49,692 bases of DNA from Verrucomicrobiota bacterium JB023 (lineage in GTDB: Bacteria; Verrucomicrobiota; Verrucomicrobiia; Verrucomicrobiales; Akkermansiaceae), in NCBI GenBank assembly GCA_030673895.1, contig JAUTCR010000026.1:1-49692 (forward strand). Reading direction: 5' to 3'. The stretch's first letter is position 1; each line of letters starts with the position of its first letter. Positions 34,387-43,379 of this stretch are shown one piece after another. The notes below the pieces were generated by a model. It had not been told where the DNA came from. It did not search any database and saw only the letters and a program-made list of their open reading frames with translations. A program made the position numbers and the translations under genes.

Positions 34387-36639
34387 ATGAAAATTTCGAC
34401 TCCGCTAATGGCTTTGGCCGTTTTTGCCGGCTGTTCCGGTGGTTTATTGACAGGAAAAACCGACTTCAACGTGGTCGGTAAGGAAATGACCCTGATCCTG
34501 CAGAACAAACACTACGCCAAGGTCGACTATGATGAGGAACTGACCGACACCATCCTCGATGACTACCTGAAGGATCTGGACCCGGCCAAAATGTATTTCA
34601 CCGCCGATGATGTTGCCGTCTTCAGGGAACAATTCGGAGGAGAGGGCCGCACTCCTCTTCATAAACTTCTACTCCAAGAGCGCTGCATGGAGGCAGCCGA
34701 GCCCATCTACACGCGCTACGCCCAGCGGGTGAAGCAGCGGGTAGAATTCGCCCAACAGATCGCTCGCAATGCCCGTTTTACCTTCGATAGCGACGCCACG
34801 GTGATGCGCTCACGCAAGGATGCTCCCTGGGCTACGACCGAAAACGAGGTGCAGGATCTCTGGAGGCGTCAGATCGAGGAAGAACTACTCTCCGAGGAAC
34901 TCCGCCGGGAGAACATCCGCCGCATCGCAGAAGAACAAGGCAAGGAAGATCCCTTGGCCGACGAGAAAAGCCCGCGCGAGATGATCGCGCTGCGTTACGA
35001 GCGGGTCCTCCAGACCATTCAAGGTGCCGATGAAGAAGACGTTGCCGCGTACTTCCTCAGCGCCGTCGCCCAAGCTCACGATCCTCATACTGACTACATG
35101 AGCGCGCGGGAGCAGGAGCGATTCGAAATGGGCCTTCGCAATGAACTCATTGGAATCGGCGCCCTTCTCCAGGCCGAGGACGATGGCTCCACCAAAATCA
35201 TCGGTATCGTGGTCAACGGTCCCGCCGACAAACAAGGCGAGCTTCAGCTCAATGACCGCATCATCGCGGTGGATAGCCTCAATAATGGCGATGTCACCGA
35301 CACGCTTTACATGAAAATCGACCACGTGGTCGAGCTGATCCGGGGCCGCCGCAATAGCCAGGTCAGGCTCAAGGTCGAGCCGGCTGACGGAGCGCCCGGT
35401 GAGGTCCGCGATATCATCATCACCCGCGACAAAGTGGAGCTGAAGGACGAGGCCGCCAATGCCCAGCTGATTAAGGAAAAGGCACCCGACGGGAGCGACC
35501 GCACCATTGGCTGGATCACCTTGCCGAGCTTTTACCTCGATTTCAACGATGGTGACCCCAGCGTCTCCAAGGACGTCCAGAAGCTCCTCACTCGCTTGAT
35601 TGCCGAGGATATCGAAGGACTCGTCATCGACCTGCGTGGTAACGGAGGCGGTGCTCTGGAAGAAGTCCGCCGCATCACCGGATTCTTCACCGGCCGTGGC
35701 CCCGTGGTGCAGGTGAAGAGCACTTATGGCCGCGTCGACTCCAAGGATTCCATCATCCGCCGCCCCATTTATGACGGTCCTCTTGTCGTCTTAACCGACC
35801 GCACCAGCGCCTCCGCCAGCGAGATTCTCGCGGGTGCCCTCCAAGATTACAATCGGGCCATCGTCGTGGGTGATAGCTCCACCTACGGGAAGGGCACCGT
35901 GCAGCAAGCGATGGACATCAACCAGCTCTTCAAGCCTTTCGAAGACGGAAGTCGCGCAGGGTCGATTAAGGCGACTGTCCAGAAATTCTATCGCGTCACC
36001 GGCAGCTCGACCCAGCTTGAGGGCGTCGTGCCGGACATCATCCTTCCTTCCCTCATCGACGCTTTGGAGGTCGGCGAGAAGTATCAGGACCACGCCCTGC
36101 CCCACGATTTGATTGCTCCCGCAGCGGGCTACAAGCCGCTCGAAGGCAATCTCTTCGTCGATACCATCAAGGCTCGTAGCCAGAAGCGCATCTCGAACTC
36201 GAAGGACTTCCAATACACCTTGGAGGACGTGAAGCGCACCAAGGAGCGCATTGAAAGCAATGCGGTCAGCCTCAATCGGGAGACTCGTCGCCAAGAGCTT
36301 GAGGAATCTGAAGAGCGCCGCCGCACCCGTAATGCAGAGCGTCGCGAGCGCTTCGAGAAGATGGAATCCGAGGACGCCAAGGTCTTCTCCTTCTTCCGCC
36401 TCACCCTGGATGACTTGGATAACGACAGCCTCGAGGAGGTCGACATCCAACGTGACTCCGAGGCCAATATGAAGCGGGCCAAGAGCGAGCTGGAAGGCTT
36501 GGACGACACCCCTGACTGGCCCTCTGGCATGGACCCGGTCAAGCGTGAAGGCATCTCCGTGCTGCACGACTTGATCGAATTGACGGAGCAGGCGCAGGTC
36601 GCACGCGTCGAGCAACAGAACGCATCCGCCACGCAGTAA
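34387..36639 (+). CDS. prc: Tail-specific C-terminal processing protease (Prc/Tsp, S41)
   Basis: This protein of 750 residues has a signal peptide with lipobox VFAGC, so it is probably lipid-anchored. After a helical N-terminal domain comes a PDZ domain (about 230-340; GIGALLQAEDDG, GELQLNDRIIAVD). The S41 protease domain follows, with VIDLRGNGGGALEE, the catalytic Ser476 in TSASASEI and the general-base Lys501 in TYGKGTVQ. The Ser-Lys spacing of 25 equals that of E. coli Prc. The C-terminal helical region matches the DUF3340 extension of Tsp proteins. The role is degradation or processing of periplasmic proteins. The start at 34387 gives the signal peptide. Confidence 0.93.
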   Translation: MKISTPLMALAVFAGCSGGLLTGKTDFNVVGKEMTLILQNKHYAKVDYDEELTDTILDDYLKDLDPAKMYFTADDVAVFREQFGGEGRTPLHKLLLQERCMEAAEPIYTRYAQRVKQRVEFAQQIARNARFTFDSDATVMRSRKDAPWATTENEVQDLWRRQIEEELLSEELRRENIRRIAEEQGKEDPLADEKSPREMIALRYERVLQTIQGADEEDVAAYFLSAVAQAHDPHTDYMSAREQERFEMGLRNELIGIGALLQAEDDGSTKIIGIVVNGPADKQGELQLNDRIIAVDSLNNGDVTDTLYMKIDHVVELIRGRRNSQVRLKVEPADGAPGEVRDIIITRDKVELKDEAANAQLIKEKAPDGSDRTIGWITLPSFYLDFNDGDPSVSKDVQKLLTRLIAEDIEGLVIDLRGNGGGALEEVRRITGFFTGRGPVVQVKSTYGRVDSKDSIIRRPIYDGPLVVLTDRTSASASEILAGALQDYNRAIVVGDSSTYGKGTVQQAMDINQLFKPFEDGSRAGSIKATVQKFYRVTGSSTQLEGVVPDIILPSLIDALEVGEKYQDHALPHDLIAPAAGYKPLEGNLFVDTIKARSQKRISNSKDFQYTLEDVKRTKERIESNAVSLNRETRRQELEESEERRRTRNAERRERFEKMESEDAKVFSFFRLTLDDLDNDSLEEVDIQRDSEANMKRAKSELEGLDDTPDWPSGMDPVKREGISVLHDLIELTEQAQVARVEQQNASATQ

Positions 36640-36679
36640 TGCGCCCGCCTTGCCCCGCAAGGCAACTCATGACCAGCCA

Positions 36680-37378
36680 ATGAGCTCGCTCGCCGCCCGA
36701 CTTCACGAAGTTCGTCAGCGGATCAGTGATGCCGCCGTCCGCTCCGGACGGCGTGCCGATGAGGTCCGGCTTCTCGCCGTTGGCAAAACCTTCCCAGCCT
36801 CCGCCATCGCGGAGGCTTATGAAGCCGGACAAATTGCATTCGGAGAGAACCGCGTCCAGGAAGCTCTCCAAAAGCAGCCCGAGCTTCCCTCCGAAATCGA
36901 ATGGCATCTCATCGGCCCCCTGCAGCGAAACAAGGTGCGGAAGGCGGTGGGAGCTTTCCACTGTCTGCAGGGAATTGATTCGCTGCGCCTCGCCGAAGCC
37001 GTCTCCCGGGTGGCAGGTGAGATTGGCCACACCCAGAGGATACTTCTTCAGGTCCATATCGGCGGAGAATTGTCCAAGAGCGGCTTCCCCCAACAAGACC
37101 TCAAGGAGCAATTGACTCAGCTCCTCGCCCTCCCCCATCTCTCCGTGGCAGGCCTGATGACGATTCCTCCACCGGTCGAAGAGCCGGAGAAGGCGCGCCC
37201 CTATTTCGCCGAATTGCGAGAGCTTCGTGACGAACTGGCCGAGGCCTCGGGCTGCGCTCTGGCAGAGCTCAGCATGGGAATGAGCGGGGATTTCGAAGCC
37301 GCTATTGCCGAGGGAGCCACCCTCGTGAGGGTGGGCTCCGCCATTTTCGGTCACCGGGACTATCCCGCAAGCAGCTGA
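36680..37378 (+). CDS. yggS: YggS/PLPBP-type pyridoxal phosphate homeostasis protein
   Basis: This 232-residue fold-III PLP-binding protein without enzymatic activity acts in vitamin B6 homeostasis. Evidence is LLAVGKTFPA (PLP lysine about 36), IAFGENRVQEAL, WHLIGPLQRNK (the usual motif is HFIGxLQxNK), IDSLRLAEAV, LSMGMSGDFEAAIAEG and VRVGSAIFG. I chose ATG 36680 because an earlier in-frame TTG adds only a poorly composed extension. It begins 41 bases after the protease gene. Confidence 0.94.
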   Translation: MSSLAARLHEVRQRISDAAVRSGRRADEVRLLAVGKTFPASAIAEAYEAGQIAFGENRVQEALQKQPELPSEIEWHLIGPLQRNKVRKAVGAFHCLQGIDSLRLAEAVSRVAGEIGHTQRILLQVHIGGELSKSGFPQQDLKEQLTQLLALPHLSVAGLMTIPPPVEEPEKARPYFAELRELRDELAEASGCALAELSMGMSGDFEAAIAEGATLVRVGSAIFGHRDYPASS

Positions 37379-37524
37379 GACCCGCGAGGGCCCCCGGCTG
37401 CAAACAAGCGTCATCGACCTTATTCGGAATGTAGCGGGCTGGAAACGCGCGCGGCTTTGTTAAGATTCTGTAAAAATCACTCACCGATAGCAACTTAACT
37501 CATTCGCCCGGGTTGGACCCCGGC

Positions 37525-38424
37525 ATGTCGAGACCGTCATTTTTCATCGTAGGAGCGCCCAAGTGCGGGACGACGGCCTTGTATCACGCCCTTTTGAAGC
37601 ACCCTTCCCTCTTTCTTCCCCATTCCGACGACGCCGATCTGTATTGGAAGCATAAGGAGCCTTTCCACTTCTGCTCGGATCTGGGCATTGCGGAGTGGCT
37701 CCGCGTCGATAAGGAGGCCGATTACCTGCAGCTTTTCGACGCCGCAGCACCCGCGCAGATCGCCGGGGAAGCGTCCGCACTGAACCTCTTCTCGCAGGAG
37801 GCTCCCGAGCGCATTCATCAATTCACCGGAGGCGAGGCCAAGATCATCATCATGCTCCGCTCGCCCGTGACTTGGATGAGGTCATGGCACCATGACCTGC
37901 TGGTTTACGGATACGAGGATTTGACCAACTTCGAGGACGCCTTGGCAGCCGGACCGGAGCGCGATCGAGGACGACGCCTTCCCCGCAGGGCCGCCTTCTC
38001 CGGTTGCCTGAATTACCGCCGACTCGCTCACTTCAGCCCCTTCATCCAGCGTTACCGGGACATTTTTGGAGATGAGCAAGTGGCGCTGGTCGACCTTCAA
38101 GAGTTGAACGCGGACCCCGCCGCCGTGCTGAAACGTCTCTTCCGTTTCCTAGGAATTGAAGAAGGGCCCCTCCCCTCCCTTGAGCGAGAAAACGATTCAT
38201 CGACGCTGCCAGCCACCCACCATCTCGATCTCATGGTCAACCGTCTCCTTGCCCGCCTGCCTGGCGGCCGACATCTCATCGCCAATCTGCCCCGGAAACT
38301 TTACCGAGCCTCAACCGCCTGGTTGCCGCCACTCTCCGACAAGAGCATCGACCCGGCCCTGCGGAAAGACTTGGAGGACGAGTTCGCGGAAGAGACCTCA
38401 CTCTTGCGCCAGCTCTGCGCCTGA
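37525..38424 (+). CDS. PAPS-dependent sulfotransferase
   Basis: This 299-residue protein has the PAPS 5'-phosphosulfate loop GAPKCGTTALY (about 9-19) and the 3'-phosphate motif IIMLRSPVTWMRSWH (about 111-126), typical of bacterial sulfotransferase family 1/3 proteins. It has no signal peptide, so it is cytoplasmic or peripheral. It is flanked by unrelated genes and is convergent with the redoxin gene. The acceptor, a small molecule or glycan, cannot be inferred. Confidence 0.85.
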   Translation: MSRPSFFIVGAPKCGTTALYHALLKHPSLFLPHSDDADLYWKHKEPFHFCSDLGIAEWLRVDKEADYLQLFDAAAPAQIAGEASALNLFSQEAPERIHQFTGGEAKIIIMLRSPVTWMRSWHHDLLVYGYEDLTNFEDALAAGPERDRGRRLPRRAAFSGCLNYRRLAHFSPFIQRYRDIFGDEQVALVDLQELNADPAAVLKRLFRFLGIEEGPLPSLERENDSSTLPATHHLDLMVNRLLARLPGGRHLIANLPRKLYRASTAWLPPLSDKSIDPALRKDLEDEFAEETSLLRQLCA

Positions 38425-38454
38425 CAATTCCCAGCCCCGGGCTCTGGCAGCTCA

Positions 38455-39405
38455 CTACTCGGCGGAAACGGTCTGATGTGCGCCTGGTAAGGCCGGCTGG
38501 GAACTCAAGCCATCAAACAAGGCAGGTAGATCGGGCCGTTCCGCTGCGTGCCGGGCTGGTTGGGAGGCGATGATGGCTCCATCCCTGACGAGAAAAGCTC
38601 CCGGCATCTGCAAGCCATCGCCGCGAAAGAGACCGACGCCACATCCCTTGAAGAGAGCCGCAACGCCCCGGAGCCATACCCTCGGTCCAAAAAGCTCCAA
38701 CAAGGTCCCCTTGCCCAGCCCGAATGCGCGATATAAGTCACAGTGAGGATCCGCAATGCGGGAGACCGATTCCTTGGCTGGCAGGTAGCCCTCCTCCTGG
38801 CCCCGCTGTAGCATGTGAACCAAGACCAAGCGGGTCTCCCTGCGGTCCGATTCGGCCTTCAAGTCCCGGAGCGACTTAAGGATCTCTCTGGTGAAGGTGC
38901 AGCCAAAGTGCCGGAGAAAGACGAGCACGACATCTCGCTCCCGCGAGGCCTCCAGCAAGCTCTCTCCGGAAGAAAGATGGAATAAGGCCGAGGCTTCAGC
39001 CGGTGAGTATGGCTCCTCGCGACCGGAATGATGAATCAGCGCCGAGCGCAGAACCTCCCACAAAATGGCAGCAAAAGGGACCAGCCAAAGAACGTCGTTG
39101 AAGACGAGTATCCAGCCCACCCGCCAAGGGATGGATCCAGCTGATGCGGCCTCCAAGAACCCCAAGGGCGCAATGAGCTTGCCCAGAAAGCCAATCAGAA
39201 TAATCGGCCAATAACGATAGGGCTGGAGAGCGGCAATAAGATAGCCAATGCCGAGCAGACCGGATTTGAGCCCCAAGGCCTGCCAAACTTCCGGATACCT
39301 CGCCCACGGGAGATCACAGAGAACGACCCATCCCTGCGGCCACAGTAAGCTCCAGATCGCGAAAGCCACATTATAAAGCCCCGCCGATACCAGAATGAGC
39401 CGCAT
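38455..39405 (-). CDS. SelL/PRXL2-like redoxin fused to a membrane domain
   Basis: This protein of about 316 residues has an N-terminal membrane domain with about four hydrophobic segments (about residues 5-115). A thioredoxin-fold domain (about 155-316) resembles SelL-related/AhpC-TSA-like redoxins: VLVFLRHFGCTFTREIL, ADPHCDLYRAFGLGKG, and a product end GDGLQMPGAFLVRDG. In SelL proteins the active site is usually CxxC or UxxU; here the second position is Thr (C-T-F-T), and another Cys lies in DPHCDLY. The start is uncertain: ATG 39405 is used, and upstream GTG/TTG codons up to 39483 are in frame. Confidence 0.75.
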   Translation of the reverse strand: MRLILVSAGLYNVAFAIWSLLWPQGWVVLCDLPWARYPEVWQALGLKSGLLGIGYLIAALQPYRYWPIILIGFLGKLIAPLGFLEAASAGSIPWRVGWILVFNDVLWLVPFAAILWEVLRSALIHHSGREEPYSPAEASALFHLSSGESLLEASRERDVVLVFLRHFGCTFTREILKSLRDLKAESDRRETRLVLVHMLQRGQEEGYLPAKESVSRIADPHCDLYRAFGLGKGTLLELFGPRVWLRGVAALFKGCGVGLFRGDGLQMPGAFLVRDGAIIASQPARHAAERPDLPALFDGLSSQPALPGAHQTVSAE

Positions 39406-39531
39406 CCAACGCGCCACCTGACATCTCGATTCCCGACATTCAATAGTCACGCTCCAATCTCGACTCACCGAGCCTCTTTGCAAGCCTGCATCACCCGCTA
39501 AGGCTCAGCCCATCGGAAGGGAGGCGAACCC

Positions 39532-39568
39532 AAAAAAAAAGAGACCGGGAGGCTTCCCCCCCGGTCTC
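39532..39568 (-). terminator. Intrinsic terminator of pgk
   Basis: GAGACCGGG (39541-39549) pairs with CCCGGTCTC (39560-39568). On the minus strand nine T follow (39540 to 39532). It lies 24 bases after the pgk stop codon. Confidence 0.93.
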
Positions 39569-39592
39569 GCTAGAATCAATCGTTGGAAACTC

Positions 39593-40792
39593 TTAGGCCT
39601 CGCTCAACGCGGCCACCCCGGGCAATTCCTTACCCTCCAAGAGTTCCAAGCTTGCTCCCCCGCCCGTGGAGATGAAGGTTAACCGATCGGCGACTCCGAA
39701 CTTCACTGCCGCAGTCACCGAGTCACCTCCGCCGACAATGCTGATGTTGTCTCCTGCTGCCACTGCTTCCGCAATTTCCTTGGTGCCCTTGGCAAAGCAA
39801 TCCAGCTCAAAGACGCCCATTGGACCGTTCCAGACAATGGTCTTCGCCTTGGCAATCTCCGTCTTGAATTCCTCAATCGCGGCGTCACCAATATCGATTC
39901 CTTCCCAGCCGTCTTCCACACCTCCGCCATCAGCATACGGCTTGGTGACGACGGTCTCAGCCCCCTCCTTGAATTCTTGGGTGGCCCGGGTGTCCGCGGG
40001 GAGCAGGAACTTCACGCCCTTCTCCTCGGCCTTCTTGAGAATCTCGAGAGCAAGCTCGATCTTGTCCTCTTCCACCAAGCTCATGCCCACGGAGTAGCCT
40101 TGCGCCTTCCGGAAGGTATAAGCCATGGCTCCGCCCACGAGAATCGTATCCGCCTTCTCAAGGAGGGCAGTAATGACCTCGATCTTATCGCTCACCTTCT
40201 TCCCCCCGACAATGACGAGGAAGGGGCGCGCTGGCTCGCTGATCTTGCCAACCAGATACTCCAGCTCCTTCTCCATGAGGAAGCCCATCGCGCTCTTCTC
40301 AACATGGTGGGTCACTCCCTCCGTAGAAGCGTGCGCCCGGTGAGCCGTTCCGAAGGCGTCGTTGACGAAAATTTCAGCCTGACCCGCCAGTTGCTTGGCC
40401 AGCTCGCCATCATTCTTTTCTTCCCCTGCGTGGAAGCGGGTGTTCTCCAGAAGCAGGATCTCCCCATCTGCCAAAGCTGACCGCTGCTTGGCCACATCGT
40501 CGCCAATGCAATCCTCGGCAAAGGCAACTGGTTCACCCAACTCCTCCGCCAGACGATTGGCGGCTGGCTTCAGGGTCTCCTTATCACTCCGCTGCCCCTT
40601 GGGACGCCCCAGGTGCGAGCAGAGGACGACCTTGGCACCAGCGTCCTTCAAGTGCTTGATCGTCGGGATAGCCGCCCGGATCCGGGTATCGTCGGTGATC
40701 ATTCCATCATCATTCAAAGGCACGTTGAAATCCACGCGAACCAGCACTTCGCGTCCTTTGACGTCTAAATCTTTAATCGACAGCTTGCTCAT
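39593..40792 (-). CDS. pgk: Phosphoglycerate kinase
   Basis: This 399-residue enzyme transfers phosphate from 1,3-bisphosphoglycerate to ADP in glycolysis. Motifs include VLVRVDFNVPLND (about 17-29), CSHLGRPKG, DAFGTAHRAHAST, GGKKVSDKI, WNGPMGVFE and the C-terminal GGDSVTAAVKFG and STGGGASLELLEGK. The length is standard. The start at 40792 matches the family; a longer upstream frame is non-conserved. A TTGACA hexamer (40830 to 40825, minus strand) could be its -35, but no good -10 follows. It is monocistronic with its own terminator. Confidence 0.97.
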   Translation of the reverse strand: MSKLSIKDLDVKGREVLVRVDFNVPLNDDGMITDDTRIRAAIPTIKHLKDAGAKVVLCSHLGRPKGQRSDKETLKPAANRLAEELGEPVAFAEDCIGDDVAKQRSALADGEILLLENTRFHAGEEKNDGELAKQLAGQAEIFVNDAFGTAHRAHASTEGVTHHVEKSAMGFLMEKELEYLVGKISEPARPFLVIVGGKKVSDKIEVITALLEKADTILVGGAMAYTFRKAQGYSVGMSLVEEDKIELALEILKKAEEKGVKFLLPADTRATQEFKEGAETVVTKPYADGGGVEDGWEGIDIGDAAIEEFKTEIAKAKTIVWNGPMGVFELDCFAKGTKEIAEAVAAGDNISIVGGGDSVTAAVKFGVADRLTFISTGGGASLELLEGKELPGVAALSEA

Positions 40793-40954
40793 GTCGGGCC
40801 GATCCCGCCCCGCCCGAGGCTTTCTGTCAAGCGAGTCTCGAGACGCTTTCACGTTAAGAGTCAAGAGTGCCTGATAATTATCGACCCGCTATGGTTCACG
40901 CATCCGTTGTTCTTGATGGTTGCTGCATCAGGAGACTGGGGTCTAATTGCCTGA

Positions 40955-41269
40955 ATGGCGGATTTAGTCACAAATTTCTTCCGACAATTTATCGTTGATG
41001 AGCGCCTTCTCCTCTTGGCCTTCGCCAATCTTTCGCTGGTGATTGCCTTGGTCAAATTCACCAGACAAGCAGACTCCTTCTCCCGTATCATGCTTCTCTG
41101 CGGAGGAGTGGCTCTCCTCCTCGGCTACAGCCTCTTCATCCCCTTGGTCGGTGCCTTGGAGGGCACCTTCGGCACCGCCACCGTCCTCTTGCTCAATCTC
41201 GGCTGGCTCTGCCTCGGGCTCGGCCTCTTTTGTTACACCCGCCGCCTCAGCAGTCACACGCACAATTAG
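40955..41269 (+). CDS. Small three-helix membrane protein
   Basis: This 104-residue protein is almost entirely hydrophobic, with about three transmembrane segments (about 17-34, 44-65 and 72-94) and a short basic C-terminus. It is not assigned to a family. The next small membrane protein begins 5 bases after its stop, so the two are probably co-expressed. The gene is divergent from pgk. Confidence 0.6.
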   Translation: MADLVTNFFRQFIVDERLLLLAFANLSLVIALVKFTRQADSFSRIMLLCGGVALLLGYSLFIPLVGALEGTFGTATVLLLNLGWLCLGLGLFCYTRRLSSHTHN

Positions 41270-41274
41270 TTGAT

Positions 41275-41622
41275 ATGAATTGGCTCACCCATCTCACCAA
41301 TGGCAATCTACCCGGCCTCTTCGGCATGCTTCTCTTCGCCTTCGCCGGCTTCCGCCTCATCAAGCGACAAGCCGTCCCCGGGCTGATGCTGAGTGCGGGG
41401 GCGTTATTCGTTTTTTCTTCTCGGGTCTTCACCAACTTCATCGTCCCCAAGATCGAGTATGACCTCGTCATGAGCTTCTCACCGGCGGAGATTGCGATTG
41501 TCAATATGGTCCCCGCCGTCGCGATGACGCTCGGCTCGCTCTTTGTTGTCTTCGGCTTTCTCTTGATGAATCTTCGCGCCAAGGAGCTAGAGCACTCGCT
41601 CGTCATCCCTCGGCACCGCTAA
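41275..41622 (+). CDS. Small three-helix membrane protein
   Basis: This 115-residue membrane protein (MNWLTHLTNGN start) has about three hydrophobic segments (about 13-30, 34-52 and 73-98). No family is recognised. Being 5 bases after the preceding small membrane protein gene, it may form a complex with it. It is convergent with the SRPBCC gene. Confidence 0.6.
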   Translation: MNWLTHLTNGNLPGLFGMLLFAFAGFRLIKRQAVPGLMLSAGALFVFSSRVFTNFIVPKIEYDLVMSFSPAEIAIVNMVPAVAMTLGSLFVVFGFLLMNLRAKELEHSLVIPRHR

Positions 41623-41632
41623 GGCCCTTCGA

Positions 41633-41660
41633 CTAAGCTCGACCGGCTAAGCTCGACCAA
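41633..41660. repeat. 14-bp tandem duplication at the 3' end of the SRPBCC gene
   Basis: CTAAGCTCGACCGG (41633-41646) is followed directly by CTAAGCTCGACCAA (41647-41660), with 12 of 14 bases identical. The second copy contains the SRPBCC stop codon, so the unit duplicates the last codons and the stop. Confidence 0.7.
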
Positions 41661-42102
41661 ATCGCTCTTCGAGAATCTGACGGCGATGCTGGAAAATTCG
41701 GTCCACCTTGGGCTTCACGAAGAACACCTTCACCGGCCAAGTGAAGGGCTCGAAGGGTAGAGCCCAGTGGACAAGGTCGGTCATTTCAACCCCATTGGCC
41801 ACCTCCTCGAAGTGATGCCGGTGGTGCCAGAATCGGTAAGGGCCGAACCGTTGCTCATCGACGAAGGCTTTTCTCTCTTCCACGGCCTTGATTTCAGTGA
41901 CCCAAGACACTGACAAACCGGGCGCGATTCCGATTTTGTAGGTAATGATTTGCCCCTCATACATTTCGCCCTCCGCGCAGCTCACAATCCGAAATCCGAG
42001 ATCCTCAGGCGTGATCTCATCAAGATTACGGGGAGATGAAAAAAAATCCCAAGCCTCATCGAGACTGATGGGAAGGATTTGCTTCTGAAAGAGTTGCTCC
42101 AT
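41647..42102 (-). CDS. SRPBCC (START-like) family protein
   Basis: This 151-residue protein has an SRPBCC/START-like ligand-binding fold. A helix-grip start (ISLDEAWDFFSSPRNLDEITPEDLGF) is followed by beta strands and GVEMTDLVHWALPFEP, with a final long helix ending RRQILEERFG. Such proteins bind hydrophobic ligands or act as cyclases or coenzyme carriers. No ligand can be inferred. It lies alone on the minus strand. Confidence 0.85.
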   Translation of the reverse strand: MEQLFQKQILPISLDEAWDFFSSPRNLDEITPEDLGFRIVSCAEGEMYEGQIITYKIGIAPGLSVSWVTEIKAVEERKAFVDEQRFGPYRFWHHRHHFEEVANGVEMTDLVHWALPFEPFTWPVKVFFVKPKVDRIFQHRRQILEERFGRA

Positions 42103-42252
42103 TTTATCGGGGGGGTCGGGGAAGCCCTAAGGTGCCGCAATTCGGCCCCCTGTCAAATTGACCCCCGAAACCATGGAGGAGAATGGAAGCCCCCTCGCTT
42201 CTCCTGCGTCAGAAAAACCACGAACCGGAGGGCAATTTGATTAAATTGCTAT

Positions 42253-42267
42253 TGCGAATCATTCTCA
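42253..42267. promoter_or_regulatory. Predicted Fur box upstream of tonB
   Basis: On the minus strand the site reads TGAGAATGATTCGCA. It matches the 7-1-7 Fur consensus TGATAATnATTATCA at 11 of 14 informative positions. It lies 22 bases upstream of the tonB start codon, where repression by an iron-loaded Fur protein is expected. Confidence 0.5.
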
Positions 42268-42289
42268 GTAACCTTACAGAGAGATCGCC

Positions 42290-43309
42290 GTGAGCACTCT
42301 TCTTCTCCCTGAATCACCGCAGAAAGACAAGCGTCCTGCTGAATTCAATCTCACTCCCCGGCCATCCTATCGATTGCCGCAGGCTCGGACCGCGACCAAG
42401 CCAGCCATTCAAGCCCTCATCATCAGTGGCATCATCACCGCCGCGCTCGCCGCGGGTCTGGCGGTTTATAAGGTCAGTATCATCCTGCCCAAGATCATCC
42501 CGCCGTTGCTGATTTCGGCCAGCCCGGACTCGGCGGAAATGGCTGAGCCCCCGACGCCCGAGCCCACGATGCAGCGGGTAATGACTCCGCCTCCCACTGC
42601 TTCCTTCACTCCTCCACCACCTCCCCCGGTCGCCCCCCCCCCGCCTCCACCGGCGCCAGTTATCTCGGTTTCGGCCGAGGATCTCGCCTTCCAAGCCACT
42701 GACGCCCTCGACGTCCTTGAACAAATTGCCGCCGAGGAAGCTGCCGAAGCCGAACGGAAGCGCATCGAAGAGGAAAGAAAACGCCAGGAATTGGCCCGAC
42801 TTGAGGAAGAACGCAAGCAACGCGAGCGCGAGGAAGCAGCCGAAAGAGCACGCCTCGCCAAAATCAAAGCGGCCCGTGATGCCGAACTCGCCCGCAAGCG
42901 AGCCATCGAGCGCCAACGGCAGCAAGAAATCGCAGCGGCCAATGCCGCCAAGCGACGTGCTGAGCAAGAGCGCGCTGCCGTCGCTGCCCGGGAGCGTGCT
43001 GCGCAACAAAGGCAAGCCACCCTGGCCAAGAAGGTCAGCGCGAAGCCCTCGTTGACCAATCGGGTTCCACCAAACTATCCCTCCTCCGCCCGTCGCTCCG
43101 GCCAAGAAGGAACGACCATGATCTCAGCGACAATCACGACCTCCGGCAAAGTCTCCTCCCCACGCGTGGTAAGCAGCTCAGGTCACCGCTCGCTGGACTC
43201 GGCAGCCGTGAGAGCGGTTAAGAAATGGCGCTTCCATCCCGCCAAGAACGGACTCGGACAACCTATTGCCCATCAGGTCAATATTCCGGTGACCTTCCGC
43301 CTGAACTGA
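42290..43309 (+). CDS. tonB: TonB-family energy transducer
   Basis: This 339-residue protein follows the TonB plan: a cytoplasmic N-terminus, one membrane anchor (about 43-60), a periplasmic Pro-rich stretch (about 85-125) and a charged helical spacer (about 140-250). A C-terminal TonB domain (about 255-339) has PPNYPSSARRSGQEG, SSGHRSLDSAAVRAVKKWRFHPA and a final VNIPVTFRLN. It passes proton-motive energy to outer-membrane receptors for iron and other ligands. The start is GTG. The Fur box upstream suggests iron control. No ExbB/ExbD genes lie next to it. Confidence 0.9.
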   Translation: MSTLLLPESPQKDKRPAEFNLTPRPSYRLPQARTATKPAIQALIISGIITAALAAGLAVYKVSIILPKIIPPLLISASPDSAEMAEPPTPEPTMQRVMTPPPTASFTPPPPPPVAPPPPPPAPVISVSAEDLAFQATDALDVLEQIAAEEAAEAERKRIEEERKRQELARLEEERKQREREEAAERARLAKIKAARDAELARKRAIERQRQQEIAAANAAKRRAEQERAAVAARERAAQQRQATLAKKVSAKPSLTNRVPPNYPSSARRSGQEGTTMISATITTSGKVSSPRVVSSSGHRSLDSAAVRAVKKWRFHPAKNGLGQPIAHQVNIPVTFRLN

Positions 43310-43322
43310 GTCCACACCCAAG

Positions 43323-43350
43323 AAAAAAGGACGGAGCCAACGCCCCGTCC
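43323..43350 (-). terminator. Intrinsic terminator of the suf operon
   Basis: GGACGG (43329-43334) pairs with CCGTCC (43345-43350). On the minus strand six T follow (43328 to 43323). It lies about 55 bases past the sufD stop and ends leftward transcription. Confidence 0.7.
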
Positions 43351-43379
43351 TCATCTCATGAATCGTTTGTGAGAGATAA

